In this document: one piece after another, positions 1 to 13,394 of the stretch
How the letters are laid out: each line of letters starts with the position of its first letter
Numbering within the stretch: the stretch's first letter is position 1
DNA from: Rhypophila decipiens
Taxonomy: Eukaryota > Ascomycota > Sordariomycetes > Sordariales > Naviculisporaceae
NCBI GenBank assembly: GCA_033297075.1
Contig: MU858051.1
Span: 1 to 64,000, forward strand
Length of the DNA: 64,000 nucleotides
Direction of reading: 5' to 3'
Program-made: the position numbers and the translations under genes
Notes under the pieces: generated by a model
Told to the model about the DNA's origin: nothing
The model's input: the letters and a program-made list of their open reading frames with translations, nothing else
The model's database searches: none

Positions 1-93
<93 letters not shown>
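1..93. repeat. poly-C homopolymer at window edge
   Basis: The first 93 bases are all C. A homopolymer of this length directly at the edge is more likely a contig-end or sequencing artefact than genuine sequence. On the minus strand it would read as poly-glycine at the end of the partial gene next to it, so it truncates that gene model. Confidence 0.9.
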
Positions 94-95
<2 letters not shown>

Positions 96-367
96 ATGAC
101 AAAGGGAAGAAAGAGGTCTGAGGTCACCCCCCGTCCGGAATATTCCCATACCTCTATAGTAATCGCATCTTCCTTCTTCTCCTTGTCTTTTCCGTGATCT
201 TTCTTCTCTGAATTGGGCGAGGCCGTGCCTCCTGCTCCTGATTGGGAGAAGGACCGATTCGTTTGCTGCTGCGACAGTTCTCTCGCGGGGGTCGTGGTTT
301 CTGGCTGCTGTGAATTTGCTGCCGCTGTACTCGGAGCGGCGGCAGGCTCTGTTGTTGCTGAGTTCAT
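1..367 (-). CDS. 5' end of a truncated gene, Ser/Gln/Ala-rich N terminus
   Basis: On the minus strand an ATG at 367 opens a frame with no stop through the window edge. It begins MNSATTEPAAAPSTAAANSQ and continues Gln/Ser/Thr-rich, then a lysine-rich charged stretch (KKDHGKDKEKKED) ending in AITIE at about residue 72. A good donor (GAG then GTATGG) lies at 151, so either an intron starts there or the frame continues VWEYSGRG... into the poly-C run. The composition is typical of a disordered fungal N terminus. No domain is visible and the family is unknown. The rest of the gene is outside the window or lost in the homopolymer. Confidence 0.5.
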
Positions 368-2185
368 GGTCGTGTCGTCTGCGAGGACAAATCTTGCGGC
401 CGAGACGTCGCTTCGCCGCCCCGAAGTATCGCTTTTGCGAGAGGGCATTTGTATGGGTGCTTCGACTGGTTGGGCGATGGGTTTGAAAGTCCACGCCAGC
501 GTCCGTCAGTCTGTCCCGGTTGATCAATTGATCCAGTCAGGTGTATTGGTTGTGCCTTGGGTGAAGCCTGCCTCGACACACGAATGGGCCGGAAATCCAG
601 GCCTGAAGTTCGCAAAAATAGGTGAAGCTCGATGAGGTACAAGGACTTGGTCGGAACAATAAAAGCGAAGAATCCCCGCCAGTGTTTCTCGGCGTCGAAG
701 TGCGGAAAGAATCGTTTCTTGACTCGCAGTAACGTTTGTAGTGGTTATTCGGCGGAATAGTCTTGACCTGAGATGCAGGCAAGCAGGTGTCGTCAATCCG
801 GCGCGTGTCGCGACTTTTTGCTTCACCTGCCGCCTCTATAAAGATGGGTGGGGACGCGTTAATGAACTCTGCTGGGCCTGGTCATCCATGAACAGCCCCT
901 GGCTGGGGCTTCAGGGGTAAAACTGTTAAGGGTTGCCAGTATTACCGGGGCCGCCTTAACGGATGCTGACTTTCCTCCAACTCCCCCACACTGACCGCCA
1001 GAACTCAGCGATACACCACCACCAACGCAGGCAGTGATCTCGGGTTGCAGAGCATCGCAAGTGAAAAGGAGCAAGAAATCCCAAATTTGAAAGTACGGAT
1101 AATTAGGAAACGATCGGCCCAACCGAGTATTAAACCCAGATACCTTTATGACTCGGAATCTCAGTACCACGGCCATACTCAGTGAAACCGTCATTCAGCC
1201 ACTATGCCCAAATAATTCGTCAGTAAATCGGGCGGGTTGAACCATTTGGATAGAATCCTGGGGCGTGCTAGCAGAGTTGGATCGGTTCTCTTTCCAAGAT
1301 GCTCACCTAGTTTCAATTGAGCTGGAGGTCATAAACACGCATACTCTATTTAATAAGCCATCACCGATAGACGCACCATTGAGTGTACTGATATGTCACG
1401 AACTGAACCCATTAGCCGATGAAGCGCGAGGTAAATATTTTATCAGGAGCACAACCCTGGTATTGATTGCTACATCAGAGAAAGCTAATTCCTGTGGTCA
1501 TCTCCTCTCCCAGGTCCAACTGTTCTCATGCCTTCGTGAAGAATATCACATGATACCACATACAGCATTGTCCTCTTCCAGCTTCTCAGCCATTTCTCAG
1601 AGTTTGCATCCTTCGCCAGTCCAATCATTCAATCCCACTCCTTCCACTGCAATATCACAACAAAACCAACATGGGGTATATCCAACAGCACATTTCTCAT
1701 TAGACAAAGAAAAAGAGTCATAAGAAGAGAGACGGAAAAAAACAGCGGCAGGCGAGACTGTCCGAATGATGCTTGGAAAAGCAAAGAAACGTCAAGAAAA
1801 TTCCTTCGTTGACGTGGTTGAGTGGCGAAGGTAGGTCGATACACATATGTAATGCACACGGTCAATCATGTGCCGCCATGTTGTACGTCGATAACAGACA
1901 GACAGGCGTGGCTGTGTTATTGTGTTCCAGTATGAGGGCAGGGAGCCGTGGATGGAAATTCTCCTTTTCGACTTTTAAATTCCCTCAACGGAGAGGTCTT
2001 GTGGAGGAGCAGGTACTCGTCCCGCTTGGATCAATATTTGTGACCAATTGGGCTTTCCTCATACTCATTCTCCGATAAACGGGCGTACCGTTCCGTACAT
2101 ACAATCGTAGGTATGTGGGCATGAATCAATACACTTCGACGGGTGTAATTCTGGATTTTAGGTTCGAGACGTGGTTGTCCCAGCA
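368..2185. other. intergenic, no supported gene
   Basis: This lies between the start of the truncated gene and the 3' end of the next minus-strand gene. The longest open frame (1265-1723, plus, 152 codons) starts at GTG, has only a late in-frame ATG and no recognisable domain. I see no RNA gene or repeat here. Confidence 0.5.
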
Positions 2186-3433
2186 TCAGCCAATGGCTCG
2201 ACCTATGTCTTCATCGCGAAACAACGGCCGCGGAGAGAGACCGCCCAACGGTCCCTCATCGCCGAATGATAGCCGTGGCGGTATCGACGAAGACGAATAC
2301 ACTCTGGAGTGATTGCGATAGTTGCTCGTGTAATTATCGTGCGAGTGTCTTGACAGTGGTACGTCGGACCCGACATATCCATACCCAGAGAAGCTGTGCA
2401 TGCTGCTCCTCGAGCTCCTGGATCGGATGTGAGCTCGGCGCTGTGATGAAAAGGTGGGGGGCAGTTTGGAGAGCCGTGACGCGTGTCGTTTGGGACTCGG
2501 CAGGAACGGATCATCGCCCGGGATGGACTCGTCGGTCAGGCCCGCCCTGGCGTTGGGTGCTCGTGCCTGGATGGGCGTCTGCGGGAGCGCTTTGTCGAGG
2601 CTCGACTTGCCGTAGTAGGGTGATTGACCTCCGTCGTCTGTCGAACGCCGATAGTCTCCGCGGCCATGGGCGTTGCTGTAGACGATCACGCTGGGTGGTT
2701 TCCTGACTGAACTCGTAGAGGCATGCTTGCCATGTTGTAGTCTACCGGCGGCTGGCCCGGCTGCTGCTCCTTCAGCCTCAACGTCCGTCTCTCCGGCCAT
2801 CATGGCAGCCTTCTCGCTCCGTGGCACCTTCCATGTTGCTATCTCGTCATCGTCGATGGGTGAGATGCCACGGGCAAACAAGGGCTTGCGTCGTTGTCGG
2901 AACCTCCAGCAGATCAGGATAGTCCCGACGATCAACAGCACACCCACCACCGAGAGCACAGTGCTCAGCGTGATCACCAAAGTCCGGTTGCTCGCTATCC
3001 CTGATGTGTTGTTGCTGGAAGAATCAGAGGAAGAGGGCGTACTCTCTGAAGACCTGGTGGTAGTTTGGATTTCTGTAACCGAAGTGGATTCGGTGGGCAT
3101 AGCAACGGTCGTCGATGCAGAACTTGGCGATGTCGAGGAAAATGGAGGAGACGGCTGGAAAGTAGCACCCGGCACAATTGTCCACATGCCAGTACTTGTA
3201 CGTGTGGTATATCCGGGAACGGGGGAAACTGGGTTTGACGCCTCGTCTGGAATTGCCGAAGGAGTGGGGAATGAGAGACCAGAGGTAGGAGTAGGTGGAG
3301 GCGGTCCTGGAGATGGGACCGTTAGCATTCTCGATGTCCACGTGTTTGGCCAGCTTCTCGAGGGCCTCGTACGCCAAGGTCCCGCCTCTTGTCGACGCTC
3401 AGCAAGCATCGCCGCCCATGTGACGAGGACCAT
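2186..3433 (-). CDS. single-pass membrane protein with Ser/Thr-rich ectodomain
   Basis: Proposed exons are 3433-3373 and 3306-2186, giving 393 aa. The 66-nt intron 3307-3372 has donor GTACGA, branch GCTAAC and acceptor CTCCAG. It is a multiple of three without stops, so retention gives a 415-aa form. A Pro/Ser/Thr-rich presumably glycosylated segment precedes one transmembrane helix (about residues 129-153, TLVITLSTVLSVVGVLLIVG), then a basic stop-transfer (RFRQRRK) and a long disordered Ser/Arg-rich cytoplasmic tail containing RGISPIDDDEIATWK. The layout recalls fungal wall sensors or Mid2-like proteins, but I cannot place it in a family. The N terminus is uncertain: MVLVTWAAMLA is a weak signal sequence and another upstream exon is possible. 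Confidence 0.72.
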   Translation of the reverse strand: MVLVTWAAMLAERRQEAGPWRTRPSRSWPNTWTSRMLTVPSPGPPPPTPTSGLSFPTPSAIPDEASNPVSPVPGYTTRTSTGMWTIVPGATFQPSPPFSSTSPSSASTTVAMPTESTSVTEIQTTTRSSESTPSSSDSSSNNTSGIASNRTLVITLSTVLSVVGVLLIVGTILICWRFRQRRKPLFARGISPIDDDEIATWKVPRSEKAAMMAGETDVEAEGAAAGPAAGRLQHGKHASTSSVRKPPSVIVYSNAHGRGDYRRSTDDGGQSPYYGKSSLDKALPQTPIQARAPNARAGLTDESIPGDDPFLPSPKRHASRLSKLPPTFSSQRRAHIRSRSSRSSMHSFSGYGYVGSDVPLSRHSHDNYTSNYRNHSRVYSSSSIPPRLSFGDEGPLGGLSPRPLFRDEDIGRAIG

Positions 3434-6400
3434 GGCCAGCGAGAACCTGTCGCCCTCTCGTCGGAGTCGGCGTGAGGAGTGACGGGGAGGACCTCAGTTG
3501 GGGACAGGTGAGGACCACATAGTCCAATGAGCCAGTGAATGGCTTCAAGAACAAGGTTGGCCTCCCTCAAGATCCAAGGATAGGGGCGAGCATAAAAAGG
3601 AAAGCGGTAGGGGGGACAAACAGTGTTGAGAGAGCTACGAGGCCATCGAGGTAGGACACTCCATGTGTGCTCTAGACATCTAGCCCGGTGGAACGTGGCC
3701 GTGGGAGTCGGTGAGGCTCAAAAGAAGAGAAAAAAAGAAGACGAGAAGAAGGGCCGAGTGGGGGAGCTTCCTCGCCTATGTATCTATAAGAGCGAGCGTA
3801 CATGAAAACCTTCTGGCCAAGGTAGCGAGGGCATGGAGAAGCTCGGGTAGGTGTCTAGACGGAACGACCACGGCAGGTTAGACGACCTTGCTCTCGGAGC
3901 TTAAAATATCACGGAACATGGGAGAGGTGGGAGAACCGGCAGATATACCCTCGTGCTCGAGCACACAACGGCCGGGACGGCTGATGAGTGAGCTTGACAA
4001 GTCACAACCCCCCTCTGCCCATGACCCATGAACATGTGGTGTAGGCACTCCAAGCACTCCCTTGCCTGGCTTGTTGGCTCCCAGGTCCAACTCGGGCAGA
4101 TACCGGTAGCTCGACCAAGCGGGGTGTGCAGATCTAGCATCTAGGTAGCAGGTCGACGGCGGGCTTTGTGTGTGTGGAGCACAAAACGTGTACGCAAGAA
4201 TTGCTGTTGTTGTGTGTTTACCATGCGCGGAGGAAGCTTGGTTCTGCGGAGCGGATGCAGGCATGTCGGCCATGTTGGTGGTGGACAGGACAGGGCTCAT
4301 TTAGTTCGCATGTGGAGGCCATCGGTTTGTGGTTGTTTCGATGGCCACGATATTCTTGCTGTGCCTGAGAATCAAATCCTCCCACAGCGGCCGATAAAGC
4401 TTTCCCCTGTCAAGTTGGAAAGTCTGGTTCGCTGCTTCGGTGTGTGGGTAGGCTGTGAGTTTGGTCTACACAGTTACATATTACATGCAAGTTTGGATGC
4501 GATGGTGGTTGGCTGGTGCAGACGATCTCTCCTTTTGCGATCGGACAGGCAAGAAATCCCAGCCAGGACAGGGGAGGTACAGAGGTACAGTACCTGGCTC
4601 GCTATCAAGACCCACGCTACCGCCGAAATCGACAGGGGCATGTTATACAAGGAGGGGAAAGAAACCACACATCCACTCACGACCTCCCGGGTATGGGAGT
4701 CTGGGACTCTGGTGGGAGAGGGTTGGAACTTGCTCTTCAAGAGACAAGCAGTATCCGTCATGTACCAAATTTGCCCATGATTGATCCTCAGCCAGTCGTA
4801 TTGCAATCAGGGCTTTTTGTGGCTGCATCTCGTCCCAGAGCCTGGTTGCGCAAAAGAGTGAATGACGGACCCGGACGGATATCTCGGTCTTTCCCAATCA
4901 AGGACGCGATATACAAGTAGTAGTGACGATAAGGATCCGCCCTGTTTCTTGTACCACTTTTGAAGAGATTAGGAAGCATCTACATCGTATCAGGTATATC
5001 ATCCCAAGACGGCAGTCCATTTCTGGAAGCTTGTCGGTCTGAGAAGATGCGTACCAGGCCGTCATGTTCAGACCTAGATGGGCTCAGCAATATGACTGGC
5101 TGGGAGCTCGTCATGACCTGGTTCTCATGTTGAACACAAAAGCAGTTCAGGGCACGGCATATGTGAGTCGTAACCCTGCCTGTGGAGGTCACTGCAGATG
5201 TCAGTGAAGGAGGCTTGCTAATGTTACCAATTCACGGAGGAGGCCAGCCACGAATAATAATTTGTCAACCAGGCCGCCGAGTCCGAATTTATCGGACAGG
5301 ACCGTTTAACGTCCCATATGATATATGGGCGACCCGAGAAGAAATTGGCCATGAAAAGAAACTGCAAAATAATTGCGTGAAATATCCCACGGTATCCGTA
5401 GTTCTCATGTTTAGGATTACGGATACCAGTCTCTGTGTTTTGTGGATTGGTGTGCTTGAGCAACTTGCGAGAAGCGGTGAGCGTTTTGGTGAGACCACTC
5501 ACCCTCCGGGCCATTCTTTGTCTTCGATGGGAATTCTCCGTGCGGCTGGCCTGATAATCAAGCTGAGATGAATCCTGAAAGGATGAACGAGTCAGAGATT
5601 CAGATGGCCGAAGGTGATTGCCTGCCCTGTTCGGCACGGGCTCCCGGGTCTTACAGATACGGAGTACGGATACAGGCCACTGACTGGACGAGAGAAGGTG
5701 TTCCTGAAACATCGGAAACAAAAATGCCCGCAAGAACAACTCGTGGGCGCCGTCCATTGGTCGCGGCATCAGAAAGAGCGGGTCTTGCACCTGGTCTCTT
5801 GGCACCGAATGCTTGGCCTGCGATCACTTAGAATCCCTGCCCAACACCTTTTCTTTTTCGAGCCTCTGGAGAAAGATGTGCACAAAATTGTCGATAGCTG
5901 CAAGGCACGAGGAACCATATGACATGACGGAAGAGTCCAACATAAATGTGTGAGAAAATACCACGTCCAACATTTCACAAGAGGAACATATGGACGACAG
6001 ATACTGGGAAGCAATTATTATTGATTAATTCTTGTTGGTGACCTTGGACTTGCAACAGGTGTCCAAGGAAATTGCACGCCAGTTGATCACCTGCAGAGTT
6101 ATTGCAACCCCAAAACCACCCTTTCCATGGACCGTTGCGATAACACCAAATAGCCAGTCACACACTTTCAATCAAGACTAACAAGGCAGGTACGGTTTAT
6201 TCATTGCCTCAAATTCATGGAGGGCAGTTGAAGCAACGCATACGTACTCCTCTGGGGTCCCCGCAACTCCCATCACCGTTTTCTGTCTTTTAAACCAGGT
6301 GTTGCCTGTAATCACGAAACGTCAACGGCTCCAGGATCGAAATGCTGACACTCTATCGTCATCTTCGTGATACCGTGTTCCGTATAAAAAGCCGAAGCGG

Positions 6401-9400
6401 GGATATGAGCGGATAACCTGGGCACTTTCCTCATTGTCCTCGAGAAGAAAACATTTGCGGAACAACTCAACAATCATACGGATACATCCTCTCCTTATCC
6501 GTAGTCTATACTCTAGTGATTTCAGGAACTGGTTTTTGAGGTGTGTGATTCCCAAATCGGGACAACCTTGATGGTTCGGAACATGGATAGAGGTGGGTCG
6601 TGCTTTCTACCCCTCCTGTCTGCCAGGTCCCTTCCAAGCCTTCCAAGTCTTGGATTTTTTTATGGAGACTGGCGTTGTCAAGGTTGAGCTCGGACCTTTC
6701 AGTAGCTTCCCTAGTGGGACAAAGACCCGCTGTTAATGAGGCTTATTTTTCCCATATTGAGTTCACTTTATCCTTCACCATCACTAACACCTGATCCTCC
6801 CAAGAATGAATTGCTCAGCTTGCCTTGTCTCGCTGGTGCATTGTTGTTCAGGCGCCCCTTACTGGACTGTAACTGCCCCCGAAATAGGCAAAGACCAGTC
6901 ATTTGGTTGAAAAGTGGTGAATTCGACGGTTAACGGGAAGCCACGCGAGAGCTATCACTGTTCGTGCATGCACTTATCCACCACGCACAGCAATGACGAG
7001 AGGGGTATATCCGCCAATATTTACGCCCCTCTCACACCGCGAGATCATGGTGGGCTGGGGGCGCCTAGCCGTCAGCATGTCGAAGAAGTATGGCCCTCTC
7101 AAGGTCGATACGCGGTCACACGTATTTCCCCCATATAGTCAGGCTAGAGTTGCTCTATCGAGAATGGGGAAGATGGGCATCCAATATGGTGTTGACGTAA
7201 GGGTTGTATCACGGCGGGAAGGTGCAAGTGAGTTCTGTCGGCACAGTAATACAAGACACAGAACTCAAACGAACCTTCCAGAGCAACTTTGGCATGTGCC
7301 GTGCATTTCAAGAGCTCAGTCAGGTAATTCACCATCGATCGACTAACTTAACCGCCATCGACCATTGCAATCCGTCGTGGTCGGCAAATAGACGAGATTT
7401 GGAGAGGGGTACCTGCGCAAGAACATCAGAATCGCTTCCATGTCCCAGCTTCCTCATTTGAACTCACCTCGTCTCAGACTCAAAGACACAGACTAGGCCG
7501 GCACGCAGGTACAGTAGCAAGAGTAGGTGTGTTGACCATTGATCTCTTACTCGGTCAAGTCCGTCTCTCCTCCCGTCAAGATCATATATTTGGAAGGGAA
7601 AGAGCCCGTGCGAGTGCGTCAAAGTCCTCGCATGCAGCAATCATCGCCTGTCTCTTCCAATCAGCGGCCACGACAAACAACCATTCACATCTCCCCGCGG
7701 AGCGACTTGCCCTATTGCGCTTAATAGGTGCGGTAGCGACATGGACTGGAAGCGCCGTTGCGACTATTCTCCCGCTTTACCCGAGCCTCTTTTTCCAAAA
7801 ACAAATTTCGAAATGCTACTCTCTTCTTTAATTCCTGCAGGTGAAAGATTGTTGTCCGCCCGTGTTTGCAGTCCCTTATCTCCATTTCGATCATCACTAG
7901 CAAGTGCACGTTCTGAAGATGCCGAGCTTTCGATCGCCAGCTTCCCTGCGCTCTCCACCGGCTACGGGCACTATCAATTGCGGGAATTACGCCATCGGGC
8001 ACCCGCTGATCTTCACCGAACTGCGACATGGGCTTTGTGGACCCACTGAACTGGCGGAAGTTCACAGCACCCAACAACAAAAAACGGCCCGGCCGTTCCA
8101 GCCCAGGGGTTTCCATCAGGGGTATGGTGGGGTGTCGTATTCGAGTGGACGACCCAGCCCAATAACCTTACCCTGGAAGCCCCCCCCCCTATTCAGGCGG
8201 GGTGAGGAGCAACACGTTCTCCGATTTGACATGAGAAAAAGAAAAGAGGAAGGAGATGGATGAGTTTTGAAAAGATGAGTTGTCATTCCTTCACTCCACC
8301 AAAACCTTCCTGACCGCTAGTCTTGATGATGTTTCCAATGTTCCAGATTGCACGCACTCGGTGTCGGGCTAAACACGGATAACGAATTATCTTGCTGCAA
8401 ATATCTCCACAAACACTTGTCGCTGTCTCGATAGTTTTTGCTCGGTATTGAAGCCGGTAACTACCCCCTTTCCCCTCCTTCAGACTCCATTCCCTGGTAT
8501 GTGGTCGACGGTGCTACCCGAGCTGGACGGTGCTTTAACATGCGCCCGGCTGAAGAGGATCTCTTCCCCTCCTCCATCAAAACGCATCATGTCCCAGGTC
8601 AACGGCTGAAAAGAAAAGAGATAAGCGACCAACAATATCACCATGGTTGGTGTGTTGAGGCTCAAGCGAAAATCCGGGGTTGTGGAGGTTGGTGCACGGA
8701 GGCTTAGAGCATCGCTTGCTTCCCGTCCCTCCGGCTACCAACTTGTAGCACCTGGAAAAGGTGTAGGAAGGTGGACAAGCATAACATGATCTACCCGACG
8801 ACCTGCGAATTCAAATCTCGTCAACGATTTCAAGGTCCTAAACATGTCGCGGTCCAGATCTACCCCCTTTTTTACTTAGCGTACCAGACCCATGGCATCG
8901 AGCCGACATTGTTTGTTCGCTGGCTGGGGCTGGCAGCAAGTTTGCTCTCCCGTTCCGTTGCCCCCTTTTGGATGCGTTGTGAAGAGCAAACAAAACGAGA
9001 ACCTAATCTTTTCATTCACTGGGTTTTGATCCGATCACCCTAAAGCTGAACAGAAATAAACGGAGGATCATCATGCTCGAAATTCTACATGTCTGTGTTG
9101 TTTTGTTCCCCTCGGTGGTTGATATTTTATGCTTGGTGGCTGTGACGGGGCTGAAATCAGAAAGCCCGACCAACCATGGATTCCCTTTTTCCTTTGGCGA
9201 GCTGCAGTTGGGACCCAAATAGGAAGGCTTGACAGAATCATTACCTGCATGTTTGCTTGCGATGATATACTTGGACTTCCGGGGGAAAGGAGACGGTTCT
9301 TGATGAAAGTATACTGCCCCTGAATTCATGCCCGATTTGAGGGGACATTTGTAGATCATCGACTTTCAGCGCCCCCTATCTCTCTGAGCCAAGAGATAGG

Positions 9401-9737
9401 TACAGTACTGTAGTGATGTACCTCCCTACGACTGGAGGGTTGGGTGATTTTACTGGATCGATCGGATACCTAGGATTCCACCGCCCAAGAGAAGGAAGGG
9501 TAAGACAAGAGCAAGAAGATAAACATCAAATGGGTACGGATATCTATCTTGGTTGGTATGGATAGGTACTTTTTCCTTAAAAGTTGTGAACTGACTGTGT
9601 CACTGCAGCAAGCGGGCCGGGCCCGAAAGACAGAAGACACAAGACACACGAATGGCTCTTGCTGTTTCCCATCTGTGGTTCACCTGGCGGGGTGTTTCGG
9701 GTATACGATGGGCAGTGGGCAGTGGGTACATAATCCT

Positions 9738-9803
<66 letters not shown>

Positions 9804-12800
9804 GTACTTTTGTTTTTGTATTTCGCGAGATGGTGTTTAGATTCTGTGTGTTTCTTCCAATGATATCTTTGTGATGTATGGTTGTTTCGCCTTTGCAGTT
9901 GTAAGCTGTGTTACGCGGCAGATGTACATGTACAGTGGATAGCTACGGTACAAGCTGCCTCATCAATGATAGGAAGGAGGGATCCAAGCTTTGTCTATGT
10001 GGGTTGTGGTTGGTTGGTTGGCTCTTTGCGTTTCGTTTTGTGTGGTGGTGAATAAGCGTGGATTGGACTGCAGAATTAAATGTACGGAACCAGCATTTTT
10101 GGTGTGTGGCCGTGTGGGATGCCCGTGATCTTGTTTGCCCGATGGTCTAAGGGAGGAATGATGGGTTATGGCATGAAAAGGGACCCGACAAGATGGTGTG
10201 TTCGGGTGCATGCTTGAGTACCTCTAAATTATGGATGCCCAATCCAATTCAAGATCTCTTTGCCCTGGCGTGATCATATCGGTTGGGTGGTTAATCTTCT
10301 CTGTGATTGGGCTTATCGCTTTTGATACTGATCAAAGTATTTGCACGGGAAAACCGCAAGATAGGGCTCATGGGAGGTGGTAGTATATTGGAGAGCGTTG
10401 TGAAGGTTATCGAGGCAAGATGTGACCAAGTCTTTTTCCTGTGTGACTTGACCTCATAACGATATCTCGGTTCGAAAGACTCAAAGCTGATATTCACAGA
10501 CTGACCGCATAGCATAACTTTAGAGGAGCTTTGGGATCAACTTCACTGTTTGGTTTCCATCGTCTTCAAAAGTTCCCGCGCAAGAAAACAGAGACAAATG
10601 TAACCCAAGTCACTTGACAGCGGCCTTCTAGCCCACTCAATATCTGCAAGCTCTTTGAGCTACTGCAAGCTGCTGTACTGTGCCGTCATACAGCAGCATC
10701 TGCAATGCATGCTGGTGGAGAGGTGCGTTCTGTGGTGGTTGTATAATAGAGGTCTGCTAATTAACCGGTTTCCTCTTTCTGGCCCGATAGAGTCTCGAAT
10801 GAATTGGCTGATGGATGCGAGGTTCTGAGATGTCACGACCAGCGCAAGACATTTATTGCACATTCTTGGGAATGGGGATATGCAGGCTGACATGCGTCGA
10901 GTTTTGTTTCGAGCAGAATAATACGGCGCGATTTTGATAGAGTCAAAGATCATATTGTTAGATCAGCCCCCATGCTGCATCTTGACATTGTGTCTGGCCG
11001 CTTGGTCTCCCGATCTGCCGAAAGTTCATGTGTAATCTTTTGGTACTCTCTGTCGACCTTTCAATGTTATCTGCAGAAAACCCGCCGACGGCTTTTCGTT
11101 GCGCCTGTCGTAGATCCTGATGGGTGAGGTGTGTTTGCAGCTCACGTTGACATCTCGTGTATATTGCAAGATGTGACTATATAATACAAGTCGTCTGGGA
11201 ATGCTTTTAGGTTCACGGGCGAGCTTGGAAAGAATTCACTAGTACCCAGGTTTTCGGAGTATATAGTGCAGTTTAACAGTCTGAGGAAAGACGTTCAGAT
11301 TTGCCGTAACTTGATGGTCCTGTCCTTTATACACAGTCTCAAGTTCTCATAGACTGTTAAAAACGGGACCAGTGTGAAGATACGAGCTGAGGTGCTCGTT
11401 GATACTCTTTCTATCCGGAATTTCTGCTCATATCATCCCTTTCTTCCCGTCGACTATGACATCTCTGATACTCCGTGATTTCTAGGAGCCTTTGTGTAAA
11501 AGCTCCTTGTCTCGCGGTGCGAGAAGGAACAGTCATAGACGCCCCTTCCTGCTTGCCTCTCCCACTGAATGACAAATCTCGTCCATTATAGACCTTCTCG
11601 AAAGTTCCCAAAAGCATCACATTTCTCCGATAGCACAATACCAAAGCAGTACAAGATTCCAAAGCTGTCTCAGCACGGGTATTGTTAACCAGTGATGCGT
11701 CTGACTTCAAGTCACTTTTGAGGTCTTCATGTAGGCGGGCAAGGTTTTAAAAGACTTTTCGGACCCGAACCTTTAACAAAACAAAACTTCAAGTTCAATT
11801 CACCAAGATAAATCTTCTCAAATACCCGGGGCTGGCGACGGCTGAACTACCCGACATACAGACATTCTCGGCGGAATATCCAGCCCCGAAAGTTTCAAGA
11901 CGCACGAGAGGAAGCACCCCAGTGGCAAAGCAGAGTACTAAAATGCAACGATAAAGATCACCGCATGACCAAGATGGCTGTAGAGTCAAGAGAAACACTG
12001 GCGCCAGAGGGAAGTTCAGAACAGATGTATTCAAAGACTCCAACTGGTTGTCTCGTTCTCTGCCAACTCGAGCCTGGCTGGGTGGGAAGAGCTCCCAGGT
12101 TCTGACAAGCATCACTCACGCAACCTGATTTGAACAAAGTCTGGCCACAAGAGACCCTGATCAATGTTGTTTCCTTACCTCCAGGACCAAAGACATAGCC
12201 CTCATGGGTCCATGATAGCATGCTTTCCTCCCGCCTCGAACTCGCAGAAGCCAAGCAGCTTCCCTGGACAGGGAACCACATACGCACGCTGCCCCCGCTA
12301 CCATATGATTTTCGATGGTTGCCATATGCCTCAAGGCGGCGGGGTAACGATAGCAGACGATGTACGATATATAATCATCAATCCAGACGACGACTGCGGC
12401 ACAGGATCTGGGATCCAACCAGGTTACCCTCCATCGAGGACCGTTCACACGTGTATCGGTCAGCCCCCTGTGGCACAGGAAGCAGTTGGATTTTAGCAAC
12501 GATATAGCATGTCAGCGATTGGATACCCATATTTCACTGTCAAACCGGCGGTGAGTTGAAGTTTCAAACATATGACGTTGTCGAAATCGTTGTCTAGACG
12601 ACAAGATATGTCTTCAAGATATTGTTGACTTGCCCCTGAAGCCGCACTCTTCTGCCATCCGATTCTGTTAGTCATGGCCCGATAACCGGCCCGAGCCTAA
12701 ACTCAGAATGTTGGCGAGTCTTCCTCTTGTATTCAGAGGCCGCTTTCGAGCGAGAACAATGCTCATGTGACCCCATGGCTAGCGCCGGAGCGGAGAGTGG

Positions 12801-13394
12801 CGGGTCTAACATGACTTTCCTGATGCCACGGCTTGCTCTGGACATGGTTGAGAGCTGGCAATCGTCTTGACATGCCCATATTCGGATAGCCTCACCGATA
12901 ATCGGCATTCAACATGCACTGATTATGCTTGACCAGTTTGACAGCTGGAGTTCATTGTGCGGGATACAACATGAAGGCGGCGAGCATGTCCACATCCGTT
13001 GTAAGTCCCTGAATATGATTGGTCAATTGGCACTGCCGGACCCCGCATCGGAGCCGGGAGGCTTCACGACTTCCATGCACAAAGCCGTGACAAGCCGATG
13101 CAAACGGGGACCCTTCCAGCCATTGACGGCTTGACTTTCGTCATTTGAGCTCTTCAAAAGGATGACGAGACGGCATCCAGCCTATAGCTGTGGAAGCACT
13201 GCAAGACTTGCAGCATCACAGGTTATACGAGGAGGGGTAAAGCCGGTCTCGAGACAACAAGGGCAACACACGTCGACGATATCTCGTCAAAGCAAACCAG
13301 ATCGCAGCACACCCTCATTTCCAACATCTCAGTTCTCATTACACAAACAAAGCCGAAACAGCCGACCCAAATCAACAGCTCTCGGTCCTTAAAT
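3434..13394. other. gene-poor region of about 10 kb
   Basis: Nearly 10 kb contains no frame I can recognise as a gene. Open frames of 60-200 codons occur on both strands (for example 4166-4780 plus, 3878-4300 minus, 12164-12496 plus) but are short, overlap each other antisense, are rich in Cys, Trp and His, and show no family motif. No tRNA-like box B, terminal repeat or transposase fragment was seen. There is a (TTG)21 tract at 9738-9800. It may hold long regulatory DNA, noncoding transcripts, or eroded sequence. Confidence 0.5.
9738..9800 (+). repeat. (TTG)21 microsatellite
   Basis: There are 21 perfect TTG units, followed by further T/G-rich sequence to about 9830. It creates an artificial poly-Leu or poly-Cys frame on the plus strand, which is not a gene. 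Confidence 0.97.

Noticed and set aside
9549..9863. Open frame with poly-leucine
   Set aside because: Produced by the (TTG)21 microsatellite; flanking residues are not protein-like.
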